DNA of 45,872 nt, taken from the NCBI RefSeq assembly GCF_000685075.1, contig NZ_BAYD01000084.1, forward strand, positions 1-45,872. Direction: 5' to 3'. Below are positions 26,143 through 34,737 of this stretch, one piece after another. Position 1 is the stretch's first letter. Each line of letters opens with the position of its first letter. Below the pieces are notes generated by a model. That model saw only the letters and a program-made list of their open reading frames with translations. It did not search any database and was not told the origin of the DNA. Source of the DNA: Paraburkholderia oxyphila NBRC 105797 (GTDB lineage Bacteria > Pseudomonadota > Gammaproteobacteria > Burkholderiales > Burkholderiaceae). The translations under genes and the position numbers were made by a program.

Positions 26143-28011
26143 TCATTGCTCCACCAGCACCTCGCGCACCGCATGGCGTGCAAGGCGCCAGGTGTTGCGC
26201 CCCGCCCGCTTCGCCTCGTACATCGCGGCATCGGCGAGGCACAGCGAATCCTGCACGCGCGCCCCTCGCACCGCATCGCCCGCGCCTTGCAGCACCACGC
26301 CCACGCTCGCACTGGCCTCCATGACCTGGCCGCCCGCCACGAACGGCCGCGCGAGCGCATGGCAGACCGCCTGTGCGATGCGCTCCGCACCAACCGCATC
26401 GGCCACGCCGCGGCTCACCACCACGAACTCGTCGCCGCCCAGCCGGCTCACCATGTCACCCGCGCGCACCGTGGCCGTGAGACGGCGTGCGACCTCGCGC
26501 AGCAGTGCGTCGCCCGTGTCATGGCCGAAGCGGTCGTTGATGCCCTTGAAGCCGTCCAGATCGATGAAGAAAAGCGCGAAGGCGCCCGCGCGCGCAAGCG
26601 TCGCGCCCAGCTCCTCCTGCAGCGCGCGCCGGTTCGCCAGCCCCGTGAGCGGATCGATCAGGGCGTTCGCGCGCAGGCGCTGCTCGGTGCGGCGCTGCTC
26701 GGTGATGTCGTGCGACATCACGTAGAGGCCCGTCACCTTGCCTTCGCGCTTGGCGGGGATATAGGTCGTGCACCACACGCGCTCTTCATCGGCGCGATAG
26801 CGCACCTCGTTGCAGGTCACGCGCTCGCCCGCGAGCGCGCGCGCGAACAGCGGCTGCAGCGCCTCGAACACCTCGGGGCGCAGCGTCTCCTGAATGCTCG
26901 CGCCGCGCAACGCCGCCGAGGGCGTGCCGAATACGCGCCTGAAAGCCTCGTTGTTGAACTGATAGCGCAGGTCGCGATCGACCACGGCAATCAGCGCGGG
27001 CAGATTGTCGGTGATGGTCTGCAAGGCGTCGCGGCTGCGGCGCAGCTCGGCGGTGCGCTCGCGCACGCGCTCCTCCAGCTCCGCGTGATAGTTGCGCAGC
27101 GCCTCCTCGCTCTTCTTGCGGCTGTCGATGTCCTGCACGGCGGCGATAAAGTGCAGCGGCACACCCGAGCCGTCGCGCACGAGCGTCACGGCCAGGCTGA
27201 CCCAGATCGCTGTGCCGTCCGGGCGCACGTAGCGCTTCTCCATCGTGTAGGTGGCCTGCTTGCCCGCCAGCAATTCGGCGACGAGCGCGAGGTCCGCGCC
27301 GAGATCGTCGGGATACGTGACCTCGGCGAACGTCAGCATGCGCAGGGTGTCTTCGCTGTACCCGACGATTGCCGAGAACGCCTCGTTGACGTCGAGAAAT
27401 CGGCCGTTCAAATCGACCAGTGCATTGCCGACGGGCGTTTCCTTGAACACCGTCGTGAAGCGCGCCTCGCTGATGGCGAGCGAGCGGCGGTCGCGCTCAT
27501 GCGCCGTGCGCGAGCGGATCAACTGCGCGCGCACCTCCAACTCGCGCTCCACGAGCTGCGCATAGCCGGCCAGCGCCTCGGCGTCGTGCGGCTCGAAGCC
27601 GCGCGGCTCGGTGTCGATCAGGCACAGCGTGCCCACCACCTGGCCGTCGGCGAGCCGCAGCGGCGCACCGGCGTAAAAGCGGATGTGCGGCGCGCCCAGC
27701 ACCAGCGGATTGTCGACAAAGCGCTCGTCGTCGAGTGCGTCCTCGACCACGAGCATGCGCTTGCTGAGCACCGCGTGCGCGCAGAACGACACGCTGCGTG
27801 GCGTTTCGCACGCCGCGAGCCCGTAGTGCGCCTTGAACCACTGGCGATCTGCGTCGACGAGCGAGACCAGCACGATGGGCACCTTGAACGCCCAGGCCGC
27901 CAGCCGCGCGATGCGATCGAACGCCTCCTCCGGCTCGGAGTCAAGGATCTCCAGGCGCTTGAGCGAGCGCAGGCGGGTGTCCTCATCGAGTGGGAGCGGA
28001 GCGGTAATCAT
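26143..28011 (-). CDS. Diguanylate cyclase with GAF and two PAS domains
   Basis: 622 residues. An N-terminal GAF domain (about 20-165; ILDSEPEEAFDRIARLAAWA, PRSVSFCAHAVLSK) is followed by a PAS/PAC unit (about 190-310), a second PAS (about 335-450) and a GGDEF domain (about 455-615). The active site is intact, GGDEF at 525-529, with an RxxD inhibitory site (RAGD, 516-519) five residues upstream, so it should make cyclic di-GMP and be product-inhibited. No EAL domain and no membrane segments, so a cytosolic sensor. ATG 28011 fits the GAF start; upstream open frame to 28560 looks like noise. The neighbour motAB pair is divergent. Confidence 0.92.
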   Translation of the reverse strand: MITAPLPLDEDTRLRSLKRLEILDSEPEEAFDRIARLAAWAFKVPIVLVSLVDADRQWFKAHYGLAACETPRSVSFCAHAVLSKRMLVVEDALDDERFVDNPLVLGAPHIRFYAGAPLRLADGQVVGTLCLIDTEPRGFEPHDAEALAGYAQLVERELEVRAQLIRSRTAHERDRRSLAISEARFTTVFKETPVGNALVDLNGRFLDVNEAFSAIVGYSEDTLRMLTFAEVTYPDDLGADLALVAELLAGKQATYTMEKRYVRPDGTAIWVSLAVTLVRDGSGVPLHFIAAVQDIDSRKKSEEALRNYHAELEERVRERTAELRRSRDALQTITDNLPALIAVVDRDLRYQFNNEAFRRVFGTPSAALRGASIQETLRPEVFEALQPLFARALAGERVTCNEVRYRADEERVWCTTYIPAKREGKVTGLYVMSHDITEQRRTEQRLRANALIDPLTGLANRRALQEELGATLARAGAFALFFIDLDGFKGINDRFGHDTGDALLREVARRLTATVRAGDMVSRLGGDEFVVVSRGVADAVGAERIAQAVCHALARPFVAGGQVMEASASVGVVLQGAGDAVRGARVQDSLCLADAAMYEAKRAGRNTWRLARHAVREVLVEQ

Positions 28012-28597
28012 CGGTGGGGTCTTGCCTCGACGGAATCGGCACGCTGCCGGGTACGGCGATTCAGGCGGCGCTCGCCCGCATCGCGCAGATTGGTCTGGAT
28101 GGTTAATCGGGTTAACGGCAGCGGCGCGGCAAACCTTACCCCGATGTAACCTGGCGCGCGCTCGTACGCCTGCAAGCTCGCGCGCGGATGCCTGCAGGGC
28201 AGGCCACGCCGCAAAAGCGCCCGGGCGTGCACGGGTCACGGCGCCGGCCCCACGGTACGCAGCCGCGCGTCTGCCGGGCCTCGGCCAGAGTGTGCCTGCG
28301 GGTAAATCCGGGTTCAGCCCGCCTGGCGCGGCCATTGCGGCGCTTTCGCAACACCTTCTCTGCGCACTTCGGAAATTCCCTTCCACTACTTCGGATGACG
28401 AATTTATATTAGGCGGCCAGTCGATCGAACCCCTCAAAAAAAGCTGTCTCGACGGCTTCAGCAACGCGTGCCGCCGCCGTAAAAATGGCCAGGATTCGTG
28501 TGAGACGCGACGCCTGCTCGCGCGCCATCGCACGCGCCGCGCCTGAAGCGCGCGCAGCACGGAGCCAATTGATCTTCAGGGAACGAGGGAAAACATC
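28012..28597. other. Intergenic region between cyclase gene and motA
   Basis: 586 bp with no frame I can support. It includes an inverted repeat GTTAA (28102-28106)/TTAAC (28112-28116) about 90 bp before the cyclase gene, and an AT-rich patch near 28395-28415 upstream of motA. I looked for a sigma-28 flagellar promoter and found no convincing match. Confidence 0.4.
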
Positions 28598-29464
28598 ATG
28601 TTTGTCGCAATCGGCTGGATCCTCGTACTCGGATCGGTGATCGGGAGCTTCGTGGGCGTGGGCGGCCACCTGCCCGCGCTCGTGCAACCTTTCGAACTGC
28701 TATGCATTTTCGGCGCGGCGACTGGCGCCTTCGTGGTGAGCAACCCGCGCGCGACGCTTGGCAAGACGCTCAAGGCGCTGCCGACCTGCTTCAAGGGAGG
28801 CGGCTATACCAAGGCGCAGTATCTGGAGCTCATCGCACTGCTCTACGAGCTGCTGCAAAAGGCCCGCAAGGAAGGCATGATGGCCCTCGAAGCCGACATC
28901 GAAGCGCCGGAGAACAGCCCGATCTTCCAGAAGTACGCGCGCGTGCTGGCCGATCATCATCTGCTCGACTTCATCGTCGACTATCTGCGCATGATGTCGA
29001 GCGGCAACGTGAACCCCATCGAGATGCAGGACCTCATGGACGAGGAGCTCGACACGCACCACGCCGAAGCCTCGGTCGCCCCCAACGCGATCCAGAAGAT
29101 GGCCGACGGCCTGCCCGCCTTCGGCATCGTGGCCGCCGTGATGGGCGTGGTGCACACGATGGGCTCGGTCGGCAAGCCGCCCGCCGTGCTCGGCGAGATG
29201 ATCGCGGGGGCGCTGGTGGGCACCTTCCTCGGCATCCTGCTCGCCTATGGCTTCGTCGGGCCGCTCGCCGATCTTCTCAATGCCAAGGGCCGCGCCGCGT
29301 CCAAGCCGTATCAATGCGTGAAGGCCGTGCTGCTGGCCTCGCTCGCGGGCTATGCGCCGCCGGTGGCCGTGGAGTTCGGCCGCAAGGTGCTCTTCACCGC
29401 CGACCGCCCGAGCTTCAAGGAGCTCGACGATACCGTGCGCGCAACCAGGACTGCGAAGGCCTGA
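28598..29464 (+). CDS. motA: Flagellar motor stator protein MotA
   Basis: 288-residue proton-channel stator subunit with four membrane segments. The cytoplasmic charged loop that contacts the rotor is intact (ARKEGMMALEADIE, containing the functional Arg and Glu), and the conserved prolines are in GLPAFGIVAAVMGVVHTMGS and VGKPPAVLGEM. AGGGAACGAGGG-type purine-rich sequence precedes ATG 28598. It is followed by motB after 19 bp. No chemotaxis or other flagellar genes are adjacent. Confidence 0.96.
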   Translation: MFVAIGWILVLGSVIGSFVGVGGHLPALVQPFELLCIFGAATGAFVVSNPRATLGKTLKALPTCFKGGGYTKAQYLELIALLYELLQKARKEGMMALEADIEAPENSPIFQKYARVLADHHLLDFIVDYLRMMSSGNVNPIEMQDLMDEELDTHHAEASVAPNAIQKMADGLPAFGIVAAVMGVVHTMGSVGKPPAVLGEMIAGALVGTFLGILLAYGFVGPLADLLNAKGRAASKPYQCVKAVLLASLAGYAPPVAVEFGRKVLFTADRPSFKELDDTVRATRTAKA

Positions 29465-29483
29465 GCCTCAGGGGAGACGACAG

Positions 29484-30446
29484 ATGGCCGAAAGACAGCC
29501 GGGCGCACGCGGTGCGGGGGACAGCGAGAGCAGCAAGCCCACGCTCGTCGTGCGGCGCGTGAAGAAAGGCGGCCACGACGGCCACCACGGCGGCGCATGG
29601 AAGATTGCCTATGCCGACTTCGTGACGGCCATGATGGCGTTCTTCCTGTTGATGTGGCTGCTCGGCTCGACCTCGCAGTACGACCGCGACGGCATCGAGA
29701 AGTACTTCAACACGCCGCTTTCGACGATGCTGGGCGGCAAGCCCAATTCAGCGAATCCGAGCCCGAGCGTGATCCCGGGCGGTGGTCACGATCTCTCGAA
29801 CCAGGTGCCGGCCATCGGCGGCGCGAACGCGCAGCCCTCGGCCGCGCGCGCGGTACCGGTCGCGGTCAAGCCCAGCCTGAACGCCGAAGCCTCGGCCAAC
29901 GACAAGGCGCGCCTCGCGCAACTGAAGGCGCGACTCGCGACGCTGATCGAGCAGAAGCCCGCGCTCAGCGCATTCAAGGACCAGATCCGCGTGACGATCA
30001 CCGACGAAGGCCTGCGCATCGAACTCGTCGATTCGCTCAAGCGCCCGATGTTCGCCACGGGCAGCGCGAAGCTGCAGGACTACGCGTACGCGATCCTCGT
30101 GGAGATCGGCAGCGCGCTGAACGACGTGGACAGCGGGGTCTCCATTGCCGGCCATACCGATTCGGTGCCGTACTCGGGCGGCCTCGCCGGCTATTCGAAC
30201 TGGGAGCTCTCGAGCGAGCGCGCCAACGCCGCGCGGCGCGCGCTGGTGGCGGGCCATCTGCGCGAAGACCGGCTCTTGCAGGTGCGCGGCCTCGCCGACG
30301 TGCTGCCGCTCGACACGGGCGCCACCGACAGCCCGCTGAACCGGCGCATCAGCATTCTGGTGATGAACAAGGCCGCCGAGCGCGCCTTCTTCGAGGACGC
30401 GAGCCGCTCTGCGGTTGGAGGCCCGAAGGCGGGACCGGCTTTGTAG
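29484..30446 (+). CDS. motB: Flagellar motor stator protein MotB
   Basis: 320 residues. A short cytoplasmic tail with VVRRVKKGGHDGHHGGAWKI precedes the single membrane helix, which carries the essential proton-binding Asp in AYADFVTAMMAFFLLMWLLG. The plug and linker follow (about 60-150), then an OmpA-like peptidoglycan-binding domain with GHTDSVPYSGGLAGYSNWEL and SSERANAARRALVAGHL, and NRRISILVMNK. ATG 29484 has GGGGAG upstream; the longer frame is a shadow of motA. Together with MotA it forms a complete stator. Confidence 0.96.
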   Translation: MAERQPGARGAGDSESSKPTLVVRRVKKGGHDGHHGGAWKIAYADFVTAMMAFFLLMWLLGSTSQYDRDGIEKYFNTPLSTMLGGKPNSANPSPSVIPGGGHDLSNQVPAIGGANAQPSAARAVPVAVKPSLNAEASANDKARLAQLKARLATLIEQKPALSAFKDQIRVTITDEGLRIELVDSLKRPMFATGSAKLQDYAYAILVEIGSALNDVDSGVSIAGHTDSVPYSGGLAGYSNWELSSERANAARRALVAGHLREDRLLQVRGLADVLPLDTGATDSPLNRRISILVMNKAAERAFFEDASRSAVGGPKAGPAL

Positions 30447-30837
30447 CAGGGGCAGAACGGTGGGAGGCGCCTGGTGGGAGGCTTGGCGGGACGCGCGACG
30501 CGGGCCGGCTGGGCACTGTAGTTGCGGCGCAACAGGTCAGGTGAAGCGCCGGATGGCCCGCAAAGCCCGCTGGGTGCCGCTTGCCGCCCGACGCGATTAC
30601 AAGAACTGAGCGGTTTACCTCGCTTTGCTTGCGAAATCGTCCCAAGAATGGCCACCGTAGACTAGTCTTGCATTCAAACGAACGATGGGGAACGCGATGA
30701 ACATAACGAACTGGATTGTCGTGCTCGACTGCGCCTACATGGAGTATTCGAGCTGGCGCGGCAAGAATGTGTATCGGCGCACAGTCGCGTACGACCGCGT
30801 CGTGTGGTGCTGAACGGTGCGTGTCACCTTCGAGCAC
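30447..30837. other. Intergenic region between motB and the VOC gene
   Basis: 391 bp between convergent genes. The only item of interest is the 38-codon frame at 30697-30813, listed separately. I see no terminator with a clear T-run. Confidence 0.35.
30697..30813 (+). CDS. Possible small protein of 38 residues
   Basis: ATG 30697 with GGGGAA directly upstream (30687-30692), encoding MNITNWIVVLDCAYMEYSSW then RGKNVYRRTVAYDRVVWC. It is rich in aromatic residues and has two Cys, and no shadowing gene lies on either strand here. No family recognised. It may be chance: the frame is short and codon bias cannot be judged. Confidence 0.3.
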   Translation: MNITNWIVVLDCAYMEYSSWRGKNVYRRTVAYDRVVWC

Positions 30838-31254
30838 TTACTCTAACCATTGCGGGTTCCAGACGACTTCCCAAAGATGTCCATCGGGGTCCTGAAAATA
30901 GCCTGAATAGCCGCCCCAGAACGTGTCGTGTGCGGCTTTGACGATGGCGGCTCCAGCCGACGCCGCGTTTGCCATCACTGCATCCACCTCGGCTTTCGAA
31001 GAGACGTTGTGGCCCAGGGTCAGCTCGGTCGCGCTGGCCGGCCCCAGCGCCAGCCCGGTGTCATGGGCGATGCTCTTGCGAGGCCAGAGCGCCAGACGAA
31101 GGCCGGGTTGCAGCTCGATAAACACCACGGCCCCATGCTCGAATTCCTTGCCAACGATGCCTTCGGTGGCAAAACCCAGACCCTCGCGGTAGAAGCGCAA
31201 TGAAGCGTCGAGATCGTCTACGCCAAGCGTGATGACGGTGATGCGGGGTTTCAT
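30838..31254 (-). CDS. VOC family (glyoxalase/bleomycin-resistance fold) protein
   Basis: 138 residues in one vicinal-oxygen-chelate domain: KPRITVITLGVDDLDASLRF, YREGLGFATEG, and the C-terminal GYSGYFQDPDGHLWEVVWNP with the metal-ligand Glu. ATG 31254 has AAGGAG about ten bases upstream. It is the last gene of the leftward aromatic-degradation series, 137 bp after the hydrolase gene, so its membership of the operon is likely but not certain. Possible roles are isomerase, lyase, dioxygenase or binding protein; the missing maleylpyruvate isomerase step is one idea, without sequence support. Confidence 0.82.
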   Translation of the reverse strand: MKPRITVITLGVDDLDASLRFYREGLGFATEGIVGKEFEHGAVVFIELQPGLRLALWPRKSIAHDTGLALGPASATELTLGHNVSSKAEVDAVMANAASAGAAIVKAAHDTFWGGYSGYFQDPDGHLWEVVWNPQWLE

Positions 31255-31391
31255 GCGTTGGATGCTCCTTATGCGTAACGTAGCGCGACTGCAGAAGGCA
31301 GGCTGCAAAGCGTACGCTCAGGGCGCAACGAAGTCCAATAGCGCGTTAGCGATCTGCGCCACGAGTCAGAGCCGCAGCGCTGCACATTCCC

Positions 31392-32090
31392 TCAAACGAC
31401 GCGAACATCGAGCTCGCCAAGCCCTTCCACGCCAACGGTGAGCGCGTCGCCCGCCTTCACCGCGCCCACGCCTTCCGGTGTGCCCGTGTAGATCACGTCG
31501 CCGGGTTCGAGGCGGAAGAACTTCGAGAGATCGGCGACCGTCTCCGCCACCGACCAGATCAGATGCGAGACGTCGCTCCGCTGCTTCGTTTCGCCGTTCA
31601 CCGTGAGCCAGAGGCCGCCGCGCTCGAAATGCCCGACTTCGCTGGCCCGATGAATGGGCCCAAGCGGTGCCGAGCGGTCGAACGCCTTGCCGATCTCCCA
31701 CGGCCGGCCCATTTCGCGCATCTTCATCTGCAAGTCGCGGCGCGTCATGTCGAGCCCGACCGCATAGCCCCACACGTGCTCGAGCGCATCGGCCACGGCG
31801 ATGTCCGAGCCGCCCTTGCCGATCACGGCGACCAGTTCCGCTTCGTAGTGATAGTTCTGCGTTTGCGCCGGGTAGGCGAGCTCGAGCGTTTCGCCATAGT
31901 TGACCGGCACGACCGCATCCGCGGGCTTGCAGAAGAAGAACGGCGGCTCGCGGTCGGGATCGAAGCCCATCTCGCGCGCATGGGCCGCGTAATTGCGGCC
32001 GACACAATAGACGCGGCGCACCGCATAGCGCGCCTGGCTGCCCGCCACGGGTACGGCGATGGGGGCTTGCGGCTGAAAGACGAATTCCAT
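31392..32090 (-). CDS. Fumarylacetoacetate hydrolase family enzyme, likely fumarylpyruvate hydrolase
   Basis: 232-residue FAH-fold hydrolase that cleaves C-C bonds of acylpyruvates. Visible are RRVYCVGRNYAAHAREMGFD, FFFCKPADAVVPVNYGETLE, the metal ligands in NYHYEAELVAVIGKGG (E-x-E) and an Asp in AVGLDMTRRDLQ, and GDVIYTGTPEGVGAV. ATG 32090 has AGGAG nine bases upstream. It follows the gentisate dioxygenase gene by 98 bp in the same direction, which suggests cleavage of maleyl- or fumarylpyruvate to pyruvate and maleate/fumarate, as NagK does in gentisate pathways. Confidence 0.87.
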   Translation of the reverse strand: MEFVFQPQAPIAVPVAGSQARYAVRRVYCVGRNYAAHAREMGFDPDREPPFFFCKPADAVVPVNYGETLELAYPAQTQNYHYEAELVAVIGKGGSDIAVADALEHVWGYAVGLDMTRRDLQMKMREMGRPWEIGKAFDRSAPLGPIHRASEVGHFERGGLWLTVNGETKQRSDVSHLIWSVAETVADLSKFFRLEPGDVIYTGTPEGVGAVKAGDALTVGVEGLGELDVRVV

Positions 32091-32188
32091 CAAAAACGGC
32101 TCCTGAATGTGAACGGAGAGAATCGGCAATACGCGGGCGCGCGTTGCGCCCGGTGTTCGTGTAGTTGGTGCGGATCGCACCACGTGCA

Positions 32189-33235
32189 CTAGTCGCGCTG
32201 TTCGCGCAGCAGATTCAGCGCGGAAAGAATGGGCCGGTCCGAATAGCTGAACAGCACGCAATCGCCCTGCGCCTTCAGGCTCACGGGTTGCCACGACGGC
32301 ACGACGAAAACATCGTGTGGCGCGAACTCGAACGTCTCGTCGCCGATCCGCACGCACCCCTCGCCCTCGACGACGCAAAAGATCGTCGCGTCCGTCGTGC
32401 GATACGTCTTGCCCGAGAACCCGGCGGGCAAGTACTGCATGAACGTCGCCATGGTGGGCATCGGCCAGCCGCCGGTGACGGGATTGACATAGCGGAGCTT
32501 GACGCCGTCCCATTCGTCGATCTCGCCATTGCGGTAAAGCGTGTCGAGCGCTTCGCGGCTTCGCTCATAGGGATAACTGAATATCGGCGATGTCGGGTTA
32601 TCCGCCACGTGCCGGACCGGCGCCATATTGTGGCCGAAGCGCGCGAAGCTGTGGCCTTCGGGGCGCGTCACCGGCTGCGTCGGCTCCGGATAGCTTTGCG
32701 CGAACCCCGCATCGAGCGCGCCGACGATGGGAATGTCGAGCCCGTCGAGCCATACCACCGGCTCGCCACCCTCCGCGCTCAGCGGGTTGCCGTGGTCGTG
32801 CCAGGTCCACGAAGGCGTGATGATGAAATCGCCGGGTCGCATCGTGGTGCGCTCGCCATCGACGGCCGTCCATGCCCCCTGCCCCTCCACGATGAAACGC
32901 AACGCGGATTGCGTGTGCCGGTGGCTGGGCGCCACTTCGCCGGGCAGGATCAGTTGCAGTCCCGCATAGAGCGCGGGCGTGATGCTCGATTTGCCCGGCA
33001 AGCCGGGGTTCTCGAGCACGAGCACGCGGCGCACGGCCTCTTCTGCGCTGATCAGCCCGCCTGCCTCCATGACGAGGTCGCGGATCTGCGCGTACTTCCA
33101 GATGGCCGCGCGCGCCTGCGGCCGTGGTGCGGCGGGCACGAGGTTATGCAGGGACTCCCACAGCGGGGCGAGCTGTTGCGTCGAAAGCTGCCGGTAGTAG
33201 GCCGCGCGCTGCTCGTTGCGCGAATTTGCCGTCAT
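32189..33235 (-). CDS. Gentisate 1,2-dioxygenase-type double cupin
   Basis: 348 residues with two cupin domains. The N-terminal cupin holds the Fe(II) histidines in APSHRHTQSALRFIVEGQG and TPSWTWHDHGN; the C-terminal cupin (TIFCVVEGEGCVRIGDETFE, APHDVFVVPSWQP) lacks them, as usual in the family. It opens the ring of 2,5-dihydroxybenzoate between C1 and C2 to maleylpyruvate. Relatives accept salicylate, 1-hydroxy-2-naphthoate or 5-substituted salicylates, so gentisate is probable, not proven. ATG 33235 follows AGGAG. It lies 104 bp after the flavoprotein gene. Confidence 0.88.
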   Translation of the reverse strand: MTANSRNEQRAAYYRQLSTQQLAPLWESLHNLVPAAPRPQARAAIWKYAQIRDLVMEAGGLISAEEAVRRVLVLENPGLPGKSSITPALYAGLQLILPGEVAPSHRHTQSALRFIVEGQGAWTAVDGERTTMRPGDFIITPSWTWHDHGNPLSAEGGEPVVWLDGLDIPIVGALDAGFAQSYPEPTQPVTRPEGHSFARFGHNMAPVRHVADNPTSPIFSYPYERSREALDTLYRNGEIDEWDGVKLRYVNPVTGGWPMPTMATFMQYLPAGFSGKTYRTTDATIFCVVEGEGCVRIGDETFEFAPHDVFVVPSWQPVSLKAQGDCVLFSYSDRPILSALNLLREQRD

Positions 33236-33339
33236 GCGTGTCTCCTCATGTATGTGTCGTTCCGCAGCGCGCGTTCGAATCGTCGCACGCTCGCCCTGTG
33301 TGATGCGAGCGCTGACGCGACCACCCCTGCGAACGCCGC

Positions 33340-34596
33340 TCACCCCACCTGCTGCTTCGCGCGCATATCGTCGAGATGGAAGCCCGCGACGCTGCGATAC
33401 TGGTTCGCGATTTGGCTCAGTTCGTCCACGCTCACCACGTCTTCGATGCGCTCGAAGCGCTGCCCCTGCGTGCGCTCGTAGACCACCTGCAAGATCTTGT
33501 CCGGCGGCGCCTTGCGGTTCATCAGCACGACGTCGCCGGTCGCCTTCACGCGCTCCCGGTCGTATGCCTGCAGTGCTTCCGGGCAGACGCCCAGCTCGCC
33601 GCAACGGTCGGCCAGCACGCGCGCATCGACGATCGCCTGCCCCGCGCCGTTCGAGCCGCGCGGCACCATCGGGTGCGCCGCGTCGCCAAGCAGCGTGATC
33701 CGGCCGAAGGTCCAGCGCGGCAAGGGATCCTGATCGACCATCGGATATTCGAGTATCGTCTCGGTCTGCTCGACCATCGCGGCCACGTCGAGCCAGTCGA
33801 ACTTCCAGTCCGCAAACGCCGGGAAGAAGTCCTCCAGCCGGCCCACGCCGTTCCAGTCGCGCCGCGCCGGCTTCGGCGCCTCGATCTCGGCGACCCAGTT
33901 GACGAGCTGGTTGCCCGCCGCATCGACGTTCTCGCGGATCGGGTAGATCACCATCTTGCCGTGCTTGAGCCAGCCGGCGCGCACCATGCTCGCGCCGCTC
34001 AGGAATGGCGGCGCCTTGATGGTTCCGCGCCACATGTTCACGCCCGAATAGCGCGGCGCGCCCTCGTCGGGATAGAACTGCTTGCGAATGACCGAGTGAA
34101 TGCCGTCGCACGCGACGATCGCGCTGCCGCGCACGCGATGCCGCTCGCCCGCGGTGTCGACGAACTCGGCCGTCGCGCCGGTCTCGTCCTGGCTCGCACC
34201 CACGCAACGCCGGTCGGTGAGCACGCCGTCGGGTCCGAGCCGCTCGCGCACGGCCGCCAGCAAAATGGTCTGCAAGTCGCCGCGATGAATCGAGAACTGC
34301 GGATACGGGTAGCCCGCGTAGCGGCCCGCTGGCTCGCGATAGATCAATTGACCATGACGATTGAAAAACGCGGACTCGCGCGTCGTCACGGCCACGGACG
34401 CCAAGGGCTCCAGCAAGCCCAGCTCCGCGAGCTCACGTGTTGCATGCGGCAGCAGATTGATGCCGACCCCGAGCGGCTTGATCTCGGGCACGGCCTCGAA
34501 TACGCGGCACGCAATGCCCGCCCGATGCAACGTCAACGCGAGCGTCAGCCCGCCAATGCCCGCGCCTACGATGAGTACCTCGCTGTCCTTCGTCAT
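33340..34596 (-). CDS. FAD-dependent aromatic monooxygenase, PhzS-like
   Basis: 418-residue class A flavoprotein hydroxylase. FAD-binding VLIVGAGIGGLTLALTLHRA, the DG motif IVACDGIHSVIRKQF and the GD motif ITLLGDAAHPMVPRGSNGAG are all intact. Several blocks (IKPLGVGINLLPHA, PQFSIHRGDLQTILLAAVRE, VNMWRGTIKAPPF, ILEYPMVDQDPLPRWTFGRI) resemble PhzS, the flavoenzyme of pyocyanin synthesis, more than the classical 3-hydroxybenzoate 6-hydroxylases as I recall them. It probably makes the substrate of the adjoining ring-cleavage dioxygenase. ATG 34596 follows GAGGAAAG. The actual aromatic substrate is unknown. Confidence 0.88.
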   Translation of the reverse strand: MTKDSEVLIVGAGIGGLTLALTLHRAGIACRVFEAVPEIKPLGVGINLLPHATRELAELGLLEPLASVAVTTRESAFFNRHGQLIYREPAGRYAGYPYPQFSIHRGDLQTILLAAVRERLGPDGVLTDRRCVGASQDETGATAEFVDTAGERHRVRGSAIVACDGIHSVIRKQFYPDEGAPRYSGVNMWRGTIKAPPFLSGASMVRAGWLKHGKMVIYPIRENVDAAGNQLVNWVAEIEAPKPARRDWNGVGRLEDFFPAFADWKFDWLDVAAMVEQTETILEYPMVDQDPLPRWTFGRITLLGDAAHPMVPRGSNGAGQAIVDARVLADRCGELGVCPEALQAYDRERVKATGDVVLMNRKAPPDKILQVVYERTQGQRFERIEDVVSVDELSQIANQYRSVAGFHLDDMRAKQQVG

Positions 34597-34737
34597 CACT
34601 TTCCTCTCTTCCGGTCTGCACATTCAATATGACAAGCAATCCTTACCGATTTCCCTGCTTCGAACCTTTATCGCTCGCTCCAGGTTCCGGCTTGCGGGCG
34701 GCGCGCTGGCCCCTGACGCGCGCCGCCCTTGCGCGGC

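Noticed and set aside
26002..28149. A 715-codon plus-strand frame over the cyclase gene
   Set aside because: No domain or start signal; the minus-strand GAF-PAS-GGDEF protein explains the region.
28012..28597. Sigma-28 flagellar promoter before motA
   Set aside because: No stretch matches both the -35 and -10 elements at proper spacing; the nearest AT-rich segments match one element only.
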